A stretch of DNA of 5,979 nt, from assembly GCA_913061425.1 (NCBI GenBank), contig CAJXUO010000102.1, forward strand, positions 1-5,979, given 5' to 3'. Origin of the DNA: an uncultured Lutibacter sp. (GTDB taxonomy: Bacteria > Bacteroidota > Bacteroidia > Flavobacteriales > Flavobacteriaceae). The notes beneath the pieces were generated by a model. It was given only the letters and a program-made list of their open reading frames with translations, was not told the origin of the DNA and ran no database searches. Position 1 is the stretch's first letter. The number at the start of each line of letters is the position of its first letter. Of this stretch, positions 1 to 5,979 are shown piece after piece. A program made the translations under genes and the position numbers.

Positions 1-880
1 CATCTCCATTTGTACCATCAACAAATTCAAATGTGTAAGGATTAGATCCTTGACCATATGAATTCTGAAAGTCATTTAAGATTAATGGACTGTCAAATTG
101 AACATTTGAGTTATAAGAAATACCTAAATTAGTACTATTCTTACCTTTCTTAGTTGTAATCTCAATTACACCATTTGATGCTCTTACACCGTAAAGTGCA
201 GCAGCAGCAGGGCCTTTAAGTACATTAATTGTTTCAATGTCATCTGGGTTAATATCAGACACACCATTTGGCATATCTCTACCACCATATGCACCAGCAT
301 TACCAGTAGAATTATTATCTAATGGCACACCATCAATTACATAAAGAGGTTGATTGTTACCAGTAATAGAACTAGCTCCCCTTAATATAATACGAGAAGA
401 TGCTCCAACAGATCCAGAACTTGCTGTAACTTGTACACCTGCAATTTTTCCAGATAAACTGTTACCAATGTTTGCTTCTCTTGCTTTTGTAAGGTCTTCA
501 CCTCCTATTGTTTGAACTGCAAACGTAGAACTTCTTTTTTCTAATTTACGTCCAAAACCAGAAACAACAACAGTTTCTAATACATTGTCATCATCTGACA
601 TTGTAACATCAATTGTGTTAGAGGTTCCAATAGTTTTTTGAACCATTGTCTTTCCAACAAAACTATATTGAAGAATATCTCCAACATTTGCTGTAATTGA
701 ATAGTTACCGTCAAAATCAGTTTCAGCACCTGTAACGGTACCTTTAATTATAACACTTACTCCTGGTAATGATCCAGTATCATCAGATACAGTACCCGAA
801 ATAGTCTTTGATTGTGCAAAAGTAAATTGCACTACAAACGCTAGTAATAGCGTTAAAATTCCATTAAACTTTGTTTTCAT
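1..880 (-). CDS. SusC/RagA-family TonB-dependent outer-membrane receptor (N-terminal part, runs off left edge)
   Basis: Reading the minus strand from ATG at 880 gives 293 codons with no stop before the window edge. The product starts with a signal peptide (residues 1-22, MKTKF then a hydrophobic stretch, ending FA before QSK). A carboxypeptidase-regulatory-like beta-sandwich follows (about 26-95, ISGTVSDD...LPGVSVIIKGT...TDFDGNYSI). Next come a TonB-box-like LETVVVSGFG (101-110) and the plug domain (about 115-245), with LYVIDGVPLD (179-188) and the SusC-type signature LKGPAAAALYGVRASNGVI (221-239). Family members usually have about 1000 residues, so the barrel lies outside the window. Such receptors import glycans, peptides or other polymers across the outer membrane using TonB energy, normally with a SusD-like lipoprotein encoded just downstream, which here would be off the left edge. 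The substrate cannot be told from this part. An in-frame ATG at 949 would add 23 codons. I prefer 880 because it puts the signal peptide at the N-terminus. Confidence 0.95.
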   Translation of the reverse strand, partial: MKTKFNGILTLLLAFVVQFTFAQSKTISGTVSDDTGSLPGVSVIIKGTVTGAETDFDGNYSITANVGDILQYSFVGKTMVQKTIGTSNTIDVTMSDDDNVLETVVVSGFGRKLEKRSSTFAVQTIGGEDLTKAREANIGNSLSGKIAGVQVTASSGSVGASSRIILRGASSITGNNQPLYVIDGVPLDNNSTGNAGAYGGRDMPNGVSDINPDDIETINVLKGPAAAALYGVRASNGVIEITTKKGKNSTNLGISYNSNVQFDSPLILNDFQNSYGQGSNPYTFEFVDGTNGD

Positions 881-938
881 TATATAATTATTTGAATTAA
901 TTAGCTCCAAAAGTCTTAAATAATACTTAATATTCCTA

Positions 939-965
939 TTTTTTAACATAAAAAAAGTTAAAAAA
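939..965. repeat. Perfect 9-bp inverted repeat upstream of the SusC-like gene
   Basis: TTTTTTAAC (939-947) and GTTAAAAAA (957-965) are exact reverse complements separated by 9 bp. The dyad lies 59-85 bp upstream of the receptor's ATG. Further GTTAA copies follow at 966-970 and 977-981, so the core is repeated at spacings of 9 and 11 bp. This could be a binding site for a dimeric regulator or part of a promoter. The stretch is very A/T-rich, so chance or simple A-tract structure is also possible. Confidence 0.45.
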
Positions 966-982
966 GTTAAATAAATGTTAAG

Positions 983-1031
983 AACCTTTGCGGATATCCT
1001 AGTAATAAGATGAATACGATTGCAAAAGGTT
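983..1031 (-). terminator. Possible transcription terminator after the Omp85-like gene
   Basis: On the minus strand, AACCTTTTGC (1031-1022) can pair with GCAAAGGTT (991-983), leaving one bulged base. A U-rich tract follows (982-950, several runs of T). It begins 12 bases past the stop codon of the Omp85-like gene, where a terminator would be expected. The loop of about 30 nt is long for an intrinsic terminator, so this is a weak call. The same bases might instead be part of the regulatory region of the SusC-like gene. Confidence 0.3.
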
Positions 1032-1042
1032 GCGTTTAAATT

Positions 1043-2731
1043 CTAAAAAAATTGAATCATTTTTATATGAAACTTGGAATTGTTAAGGTCAAAAGGGAAA
1101 TTTGATTGTTTTCCTATTGCATAGCTTATGTCTATTAATCCAGATTTAATAGAATAAACGTAACCCAGACCTAAACTATACCTCTCATTTTTTTGTTCTA
1201 AAGGGATATTTTCAATATAAGCGAAATCTGTTATAGAGTATATATAAGACTCATTTTCTAAATAATAAAGATATTCAAGGTTTAAAACACTGTAAGTTGA
1301 AGCGAAAATGCTTTCTTCATTAAAACCTCTAATTGAATTTGAACCACCAATTCTATATAACTCGTTAGATAAATAGTCGTTTGAAATAAATAATCCATTA
1401 CTACTTTTTATTGATATAGCGTTTTTTTGATTTAATGTCCAATTATAGTTTAAAACTAATTCATGTTTTTGCTGTTTTTCTTTAACTGATGTTTCTATCG
1501 ATGTTCTTCTACCTATATTGGAATTAAAATTAAAGTAGAATTTATCTTGAAATGGTTTTTGAGGGTTGATTTTTTTATAGGTATACGATATTCCATAAAA
1601 AGAGTTGCTATACTCTTTAATGTTGTTAACGCTTTCGGTATTTAAATCATTTGATTTTTCAGTTGAATACTTTATAGAAAGATTACTTTGAGGGTTTATA
1701 GAATATGCTACATTTAATTTTGCATTGATATTTAAGAATGAGGAGTCTTGTTTATAGATGTTAAAAGATGCGCTTGGTGTTATTTTAGATTTAAAGATAT
1801 ATGGAGTTTCAATATTTAAGTTGAATAACTTACGCTCTTCACCGTTGCTTTTCCAATTTATGGAAAATTGCTCTCCTTTATTAAATACATTTTTTAACAA
1901 TAGATCTAAATAGCCGTTAAATTTCAGTTTGCCACTTTCATCAGAGAAAAAACCGATCAATCCATCAAACTTATTGGATTTTCTTTTTTGCAAGTATATG
2001 TAAACAGAAGTTGAATCATTTGTAAATAATACTTCAGGGGGCTTTATCTCAGAAACAAAGGGTAAAGATTGAATTGCGTTTGAAGCGTATTCTAATTTTG
2101 ATTTATTGAAAAGACTATTCTCTTTGAGGTATAAATAATGGTTTATAAAAGATTTGGGGAAATCTGTATACTCATTCACTATTATTTTGTCAATTTTTCT
2201 AGTAATTGATTTTTCAATAATTAAAGTACCTATTAGTTTCTCGTTTTTTAGTAAAATATTTTTTAAAGAGAGTTCTGCAAACGAATTCCCTTTATGTTCT
2301 AAATAAGCCACAAGGCTATTCATCGTTTTTTCAAGATTATTTAATTTGATAACAAAATAGTCATCATTAAAGTCAGTTGAGAAAAGTTTGATTAAGTTTT
2401 TATCAAAAATTGTAACGTCATAGAAAATAGAGATGCTTTCAGTGTTTTTATTTAATGAGTAAGTTGCTGAATATAGACTGTCCTTATAATTAACACTTTT
2501 AAGATGATTGTTTATAAAGCCAATTTCAGAAAGTTGTTTCGAAACAGAATCCAATTCACTATAAACACTACTTTTGCTTTCATGCTTTTTTTTAAAACTG
2601 ATAGCGTTTATAATAGGGTTGTCTAATGAATCATTCGTTATTATTTTTAATTCTAAATTTTGGCCAATTAAATTTGAAATTCCTAAAAGGAAAATAAGAG
2701 TATATATATAAGGAGTAAAATTGAATTTCAA
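1043..2731 (-). CDS. Omp85-superfamily outer-membrane protein (BamA/TamA/FhaC-like, POTRA plus beta-barrel)
   Basis: The 562-residue product opens with a short signal peptide (about 1-23, hydrophobic TLIFLLGISNLIG then QN). Roughly three POTRA-like segments follow (about 26-105, 108-175 and 177-250). The last one is the clearest, with KIDKIIVNEYTDFPK (179-193) and KLEYASNAIQSLPFV (212-226). The remaining 310 or so residues look like a 16-strand barrel and include RIGGSNSIRGF (460-470), the IRGF form of the conserved Omp85 loop-6 motif. The chain ends in FF, a typical outer-membrane C-terminus. Omp85 proteins insert or translocate proteins at the outer membrane. Three POTRA-like units and no adjacent secreted partner argue against calling it a two-partner secretion transporter, and it is too short for the essential BamA, which has five POTRAs. 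The start is TTG at 2731: an in-frame stop lies six codons upstream, and the first in-frame ATG (residue 137) would remove the signal peptide. The cargo is unknown. The gene is visibly richer in A+T, Lys, Asn, Ser and Ile codons than the ribosomal genes beside it. Confidence 0.85.
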   Translation of the reverse strand: MKFNFTPYIYTLIFLLGISNLIGQNLELKIITNDSLDNPIINAISFKKKHESKSSVYSELDSVSKQLSEIGFINNHLKSVNYKDSLYSATYSLNKNTESISIFYDVTIFDKNLIKLFSTDFNDDYFVIKLNNLEKTMNSLVAYLEHKGNSFAELSLKNILLKNEKLIGTLIIEKSITRKIDKIIVNEYTDFPKSFINHYLYLKENSLFNKSKLEYASNAIQSLPFVSEIKPPEVLFTNDSTSVYIYLQKRKSNKFDGLIGFFSDESGKLKFNGYLDLLLKNVFNKGEQFSINWKSNGEERKLFNLNIETPYIFKSKITPSASFNIYKQDSSFLNINAKLNVAYSINPQSNLSIKYSTEKSNDLNTESVNNIKEYSNSFYGISYTYKKINPQKPFQDKFYFNFNSNIGRRTSIETSVKEKQQKHELVLNYNWTLNQKNAISIKSSNGLFISNDYLSNELYRIGGSNSIRGFNEESIFASTYSVLNLEYLYYLENESYIYSITDFAYIENIPLEQKNERYSLGLGYVYSIKSGLIDISYAIGKQSNFPFDLNNSKFHIKMIQFF

Positions 2732-2745
2732 CGGATAGAGAATAT

Positions 2746-2767
2746 GTTAATTAACCTTTGTCAAGGT
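2746..2767. repeat. Palindrome and small inverted repeat just upstream of the Omp85-like gene
   Basis: GTTAATTAAC (2746-2755) is a perfect 10-bp palindrome. It is followed by, and shares two bases with, ACCTT (2754-2758) paired with AAGGT (2763-2767) around a 4-base loop. Both lie 15-36 bp upstream of the TTG start, so in the minus-strand transcript they would fall in the leader close to the initiation site. They could be an operator or a translation-modulating hairpin. Both elements are short and may be chance. Confidence 0.35.
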
Positions 2768-2797
2768 AAGTTTTTATCTGAATACAAAAAACTTTAT

Positions 2798-2805
2798 CAA
2801 AAATA
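2798..2805 (-). promoter_or_regulatory. Possible -7 element for the Omp85-like gene
   Basis: On the minus strand, 2805-2798 reads TATTTTTG, which fits the Bacteroidota -7 consensus TAnnTTTG. It is the only such match on this strand in the divergent region. It would give a leader of about 60 nt before the TTG at 2731. No TTTG or TTG -33 box is present at the usual distance upstream, so the promoter would be weak or the match accidental. Confidence 0.33.
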
Positions 2806-2817
2806 AATTAATCCGCA

Positions 2818-2848
2818 TTTGAATAAATAGAAATTTATTGTACATTTG
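2818..2848 (+). promoter_or_regulatory. Primary-sigma promoter of the str operon
   Basis: TTTG at 2818-2821 and TACATTTG at 2841-2848 match the Bacteroidota -33 (TTTG) and -7 (TAnnTTTG) elements exactly, with the optimal 19-bp spacing. Transcription should begin at about 2852-2856, giving an rpsL leader of roughly 50 nt. A strong consensus promoter is what a ribosomal operon needs. The spacer itself holds a 7-bp dyad, AATAAAT (2822-2828) and ATTTATT (2833-2839). Confidence 0.85.
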
Positions 2849-2852
2849 CACT

Positions 2853-2866
2853 CTCTTAAAAAAGAG
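2853..2866 (+). other. Small hairpin at the 5' end of the str operon leader
   Basis: CTCTT (2853-2857) and AAGAG (2862-2866) are perfect complements around a 4-base AAAA loop, right at the predicted transcription start. A U-G pair could extend the stem by one. A 5'-terminal stem could stabilise the mRNA. It is too small to be a known ribosomal-protein binding leader, and I recognise no riboswitch here. The rest of the leader (2868-2904) is A-rich and unstructured. It has no Shine-Dalgarno sequence near the ATG, as is common in this phylum. Confidence 0.35.
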
Positions 2867-2904
2867 GTTTAACAAATAAAAAACGTAAACAATCACAAAT
2901 TAGT

Positions 2905-3276
2905 ATGCCAACTATACAACAATTAGTACGCAAAGGAAGAACCAGTATAACTAAGAAGAGTAAATCGGCGGCTTTAAATTCATGTCCTCAGAGAAGAGGA
3001 GTATGTACTCGTGTTTACACAACGACACCTAAGAAACCTAACTCAGCAATGAGAAAAGTAGCAAGGGTTCGTTTAACAAACGGAAACGAGGTTAATGCAT
3101 ATATTCCTGGAGAAGGACATAATTTACAAGAGCATTCGATAGTATTAGTTAGAGGAGGAAGAGTTAAAGATTTACCTGGAGTTAGATACCACATAGTTCG
3201 TGGAGCATTAGATACTGCTGGTGTTGAGGGAAGAACTCAACGTCGATCTAAATACGGAGCAAAACGTCCAAAGTAA
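2905..3276 (+). CDS. rpsL: 30S ribosomal protein S12
   Basis: The 123-residue product has the usual S12 length (124 in E. coli) and is recognisable throughout: QLVRKGR (6-12), [26 protein letters not shown] in pieces at 27-52, VRLTNG (55-60), [10 protein letters not shown] (69-78), [14 protein letters not shown] (83-96) and the basic tail [10 protein letters not shown] (114-123). S12 sits at the decoding centre of the small subunit and controls tRNA selection accuracy. Lys43 and Lys88 (E. coli numbering) are both the wild-type residues, so nothing points to the classical streptomycin-resistance substitutions. Asp89 is the residue that RimO methylthiolates in bacteria that have that enzyme. 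It is the first gene of the operon, about 50 nt after the predicted transcription start. The ATG gives the standard [13 protein letters not shown]-terminus. Confidence 0.99.
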   Translation: MPTIQQLVRKGRTSITKKSKSAALNSCPQRRGVCTRVYTTTPKKPNSAMRKVARVRLTNGNEVNAYIPGEGHNLQEHSIVLVRGGRVKDLPGVRYHIVRGALDTAGVEGRTQRRSKYGAKRPK

Positions 3277-3303
3277 GTTTATTAAAACAATTAATGTAAA
3301 GAC

Positions 3304-3780
3304 ATGAGAAAAAGAAGAGCGAAAAAAAGAATTCTTTTACCAGATCCAAAGTTTAATGACCAAATGGTTACACGTTTTGTAAATAACTTAATGTGGGATG
3401 GTAAAAAATCAACAGCTTTTAAAGTATTTTACGATGCACTAGATATCGTAGAAGAAAAGAAACAAGACGAAGAAAAATCATCGTTAGAAATATGGAAAGA
3501 TGCTTTAGGTAATGTAATGCCACAAGTTGAGGTTCGTAGCCGAAGAGTTGGTGGAGCAACATTCCAAATTCCACAGCAAATTAGACCAGACCGTAAGATT
3601 TCTATGGCCATTAAATGGTTGATTTCTTATACAAGAAAGCGTAACGAAAAAACAATGGCACAAAAACTAGCTGCAGAGATATTAGCTGCTGCTAAAGAAG
3701 AAGGTGCTGCTGTTAAGAAAAGATTGGATGTTCATAAGATGGCTGAGGCTAATAAAGCATTCTCACACTTCAGATTTTAA
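3304..3780 (+). CDS. rpsG: 30S ribosomal protein S7
   Basis: The 158-residue product matches bacterial S7. It has a basic N-terminus (MRKRRAKKR), the helix region with [17 protein letters not shown] (22-38), the beta-hairpin motif [16 protein letters not shown] (75-90), WLISYTRKR (105-113) and the conserved end [11 protein letters not shown] (148-158). S7 binds the 3' major domain of 16S rRNA, starts assembly of the 30S head and contacts the E-site tRNA. It starts 27 bp after rpsL. That gap is much shorter than the roughly 100-nt E. coli intercistronic region where S7 represses its own operon, and no stable structure is visible in it, so that mode of autoregulation is unlikely here. There is no clear Shine-Dalgarno sequence before the ATG. 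A short acidic-basic stretch, [11 protein letters not shown] (50-60), is slightly longer than in E. coli. Confidence 0.99.
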   Translation: MRKRRAKKRILLPDPKFNDQMVTRFVNNLMWDGKKSTAFKVFYDALDIVEEKKQDEEKSSLEIWKDALGNVMPQVEVRSRRVGGATFQIPQQIRPDRKISMAIKWLISYTRKRNEKTMAQKLAAEILAAAKEEGAAVKKRLDVHKMAEANKAFSHFRF

Positions 3781-3786
3781 TAGGAA

Positions 3787-5910
3787 ATGGCAAGAGATTT
3801 AAATTTTACTAGAAATATTGGTATTGCTGCGCATATTGATGCAGGAAAAACCACTACAACTGAACGTGTATTATATTATACAGGAGTTTCTCACAAGATT
3901 GGTGAAGTGCATGATGGTGCTGCAACAATGGACTGGATGGAACAGGAGCAAGAAAGAGGTATTACAATTACTTCTGCTGCAACAACCTGTGAGTGGGAGT
4001 TTCCACTTGAAAATGGTGAAAAGACACCAGACACTAAAGGGTATCACTTTAATATAATTGACACTCCAGGTCACGTTGATTTTACTGTAGAAGTAAATAG
4101 ATCATTACGTGTATTGGATGGTTTAGTATTCTTATTTAGTGCAGTTGATGGTGTTGAGCCACAATCTGAAACTAACTGGAGATTAGCAGATAATTACAAA
4201 GTGCCAAGAATTGGTTTTGTAAATAAAATGGACCGTCAAGGATCTGATTTTATGATGGTTTGTCGTCAGGTTAAAGAAATGCTAAAATCAAACGCAGTGC
4301 CAATCGTTTTAAACATTGGTGATGAAGATGATTTTAAAGGTGTTGTAGATTTGATAAAAAACCGTGCAATTATATGGCACGATGATACTCAAGGGGCAAC
4401 TTTTGATGTCGTTGACATTCCTGAAGATATGAAGGAAGAGGCTGCTAAATATAGAGCCTTGTTAATTGAAGAGGTTGCGAGTTACGATGAGAACTTACTA
4501 GAAAAATTCATGGAAGATGAAGATTCTATTACAGAAGAAGAAGTGCATGCTGCATTGCGTGCTGCTGTAATGGATATGGCAATCATTCCAATGATTTGTG
4601 GTTCTGCATTTAAAAATAAAGGGGTTCAGTTCTTGTTAGATGCTGTATGTCGTTATTTACCTGCTCCAACTGATAAAGATGCAATTGTAGGAACAGATCC
4701 TAATACTGGTGAAGAGATTTCTCGTAAACCAGATGTTAAGGAGCCGTTTGCTGCATTGGCGTTTAAAATTGCTACCGATCCTTTTGTAGGTCGTTTAGCA
4801 TTCTTTAGAGCATATTCAGGTCGTTTAGATGCTGGTTCATATATATTGAATAACCGTTCTGGTAAAAAAGAACGTATTTCTAGAATTTATCAAATGCACT
4901 CTAATAAGCAAAATGCAATCGATTATATCGAAGCAGGAGATATTGGAGCAGCAGTTGGGTTTAAAGATATTAAAACAGGAGATACAATGTCTGCAATGGA
5001 CGCTCCAATTGTTTTAGAATCAATGGACTTTCCAGATCCAGTAATTGGTATCGCGGTAGAGCCTAAAACTAAAGTTGATGTTGATAAATTAGGTATGGCT
5101 TTAGCAAAATTAGCTGAAGAAGATCCTACATTCCAAGTAAAAACTGATGAAGCTTCAGGTCAAACTATTATCTCTGGTATGGGTGAATTACACTTAGATA
5201 TCATTGTTGATAGATTGAGACGTGAATTTAAGGTAGAAGTTAACGAAGGAGAACCTCAAGTAGAATATAAAGAAGCATTAACAAGAACTGCAGAGCACAG
5301 AGAAACTTATAAGAAGCAATCTGGTGGACGTGGTAAGTTTGGTGACATTGCATTTGAGATGGGACCTGCAGATGATGACTTTAAAGGACCAGGATTACAA
5401 TTCCTTGATAAAATTAAAGGAGGACGTATTCCTAAAGAATTTATTCCTTCTGTTGAAAAAGGATTTAAAGCGGCAATGATTAATGGACCTTTGGCTGGAT
5501 TTGAAATGGATACAATGAAGATTACTCTAAAGGATGGATCTTTCCACCCTGTAGATTCTGATGCACTTTCTTTTGAGTTGGCTGCAAAATTAGGTTACAA
5601 AGCTGCTGCGAAAGCTGCGGGTGCTGTGATTCTTGAGCCAATTATGAAAATGGATGTAGTAACACCTGAAGATTATATGGGTGATATTGTTGGAGATTTA
5701 AATCGTCGTAGAGGTCAAGTAAATGCTATGGATGATAGAGCTGGAGCAAAAGTTGTAAAAGCTGATGTACCATTATCAGAAATGTTTGGTTATGTAACTA
5801 CATTAAGAACATTATCTTCTGGTAGAGCAACTTCAACTATGGAATTTTCTCACTATGCAACTACTCCTTCTAATATTTCAGAAGCAGTAATAACAAAAGC
5901 AAAAGGTTAA
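3787..5910 (+). CDS. fusA: Translation elongation factor G
   Basis: The 707-residue product has the canonical EF-G length (704 in E. coli). EF-G is the cytoplasmic GTPase that drives tRNA-mRNA translocation and, with the recycling factor, splits ribosomes. All GTPase motifs are intact: G1 AHIDAGKTT (15-23), G2 RGIT (57-60), G3 DTPGH (92-96, with the catalytic His96), G4 NKMD (146-149) and G5 GSA (272-274). Domain II follows (about 315-415), then domain III with [11 protein letters not shown] (462-472). Domain IV (about 495-620) has the tip loop [12 protein letters not shown] (583-594), and domain V ends in [16 protein letters not shown] (666-681). This is the standard housekeeping factor rather than a GTPase-dead paralogue. 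The ATG lies 6 bp after the rpsG stop, and the bases between are TAGGAA, so a tandem TAA-TAG stop ends rpsG. Such close spacing suggests translational coupling. Confidence 0.99.
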   Translation: MARDLNFTRNIGIAAHIDAGKTTTTERVLYYTGVSHKIGEVHDGAATMDWMEQEQERGITITSAATTCEWEFPLENGEKTPDTKGYHFNIIDTPGHVDFTVEVNRSLRVLDGLVFLFSAVDGVEPQSETNWRLADNYKVPRIGFVNKMDRQGSDFMMVCRQVKEMLKSNAVPIVLNIGDEDDFKGVVDLIKNRAIIWHDDTQGATFDVVDIPEDMKEEAAKYRALLIEEVASYDENLLEKFMEDEDSITEEEVHAALRAAVMDMAIIPMICGSAFKNKGVQFLLDAVCRYLPAPTDKDAIVGTDPNTGEEISRKPDVKEPFAALAFKIATDPFVGRLAFFRAYSGRLDAGSYILNNRSGKKERISRIYQMHSNKQNAIDYIEAGDIGAAVGFKDIKTGDTMSAMDAPIVLESMDFPDPVIGIAVEPKTKVDVDKLGMALAKLAEEDPTFQVKTDEASGQTIISGMGELHLDIIVDRLRREFKVEVNEGEPQVEYKEALTRTAEHRETYKKQSGGRGKFGDIAFEMGPADDDFKGPGLQFLDKIKGGRIPKEFIPSVEKGFKAAMINGPLAGFEMDTMKITLKDGSFHPVDSDALSFELAAKLGYKAAAKAAGAVILEPIMKMDVVTPEDYMGDIVGDLNRRRGQVNAMDDRAGAKVVKADVPLSEMFGYVTTLRTLSSGRATSTMEFSHYATTPSNISEAVITKAKG

Positions 5911-5927
5911 TCACTAAATTATAAAAG

Positions 5928-5979
5928 ATGAGTCAAAAAATTAGAATAAAATTAAAGTCTTACGATTACAATTTAGTAG
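5928..5979 (+). CDS. rpsJ: 30S ribosomal protein S10 (start only, cut by window edge)
   Basis: ATG at 5928 opens a frame that reads MSQKIRIKLKSYDYNLV before the window ends. This matches the N-terminus of bacterial S10 (E. coli MQNQRIRIRLKAFDHRLI). S10 belongs to the 30S head and also acts as NusE in antitermination complexes. It begins 17 bp after the fusA stop on the same strand with no terminator between, so it should be in the same transcript. In Bacteroidota, rpsJ commonly follows fusA directly and leads into rplC, rplD and the rest of the S10 cluster. Those genes would lie beyond the right edge. Confidence 0.95.
   Translation, partial: MSQKIRIKLKSYDYNLV

Noticed and set aside
199..212. 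GCA triplet repeat (gcagcagcagcag)
   Set aside because: It encodes the alanine run in the plug motif KGPAAAALYG of the receptor. It is too short to be a functional repeat tract.
881..1042. Possible small RNA or tRNA gene between the envelope genes
   Set aside because: No cloverleaf, T-loop sequence or stable compact fold is visible on either strand.
2701..2710. TATATATATA run, a possible phase-variation tract or promoter
   Set aside because: It lies in the signal-peptide codons of the Omp85-like gene (Tyr-Ile-Tyr) and is only five dinucleotides long.
3429..3611. Open frame of 60 codons on the minus strand inside rpsG
   Set aside because: It lies wholly within the coding region of S7, its product resembles nothing, and its openness follows from the codon use of the sense gene.
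3818..4074. Open frames on both strands within the start of fusA (3818-4057 plus, 3871-4074 minus)
   Set aside because: Both overlap the conserved GTPase domain of EF-G, which explains the sequence fully. Their translations are low-complexity shadows.

Overview
The window comes from the chromosome of a member of the Bacteroidota, most likely a Flavobacteriaceae. Three things support this. There is a SusC/RagA-type TonB-dependent receptor with a typical flavobacterial signal peptide. The DNA is AT-rich, and only the ribosomal operon has a clear Bacteroidota promoter (TTTG, 19 bp, TAnnTTTG). The ribosomal genes run rpsL-rpsG-fusA-rpsJ with no tuf between fusA and rpsJ.

Left part (1-1042, minus strand). 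The first 293 codons of a SusC-like outer-membrane receptor run off the left edge. Its 162-bp upstream region has no recognisable housekeeping promoter, but it does contain a perfect 9-bp inverted repeat, several TTAAC-type motifs and an in-frame upstream ATG.

Middle (1043-2731, minus strand). One gene encodes a 562-residue Omp85-superfamily protein: a signal peptide, about three POTRA-like segments, and a beta-barrel carrying the IRGF motif. It appears to start at TTG and is richer in A+T than its neighbours. No secreted partner gene is visible.

Right part (2732-5979, plus strand). A 173-bp divergent intergenic region carries the strong promoter for the str operon. It is followed by rpsL (S12), rpsG (S7), fusA (EF-G) and the first 17 codons of rpsJ (S10). 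The genes are closely spaced (27, 6 and 17 bp) and surely co-transcribed, and they presumably continue into the S10 ribosomal-protein cluster beyond the window.

Functionally, the window places a housekeeping translation operon back to back with two cell-envelope genes. The coding content is conventional and I see no new system. The points worth a second look are in the two intergenic regions and in the start-site choice of the two minus-strand genes.
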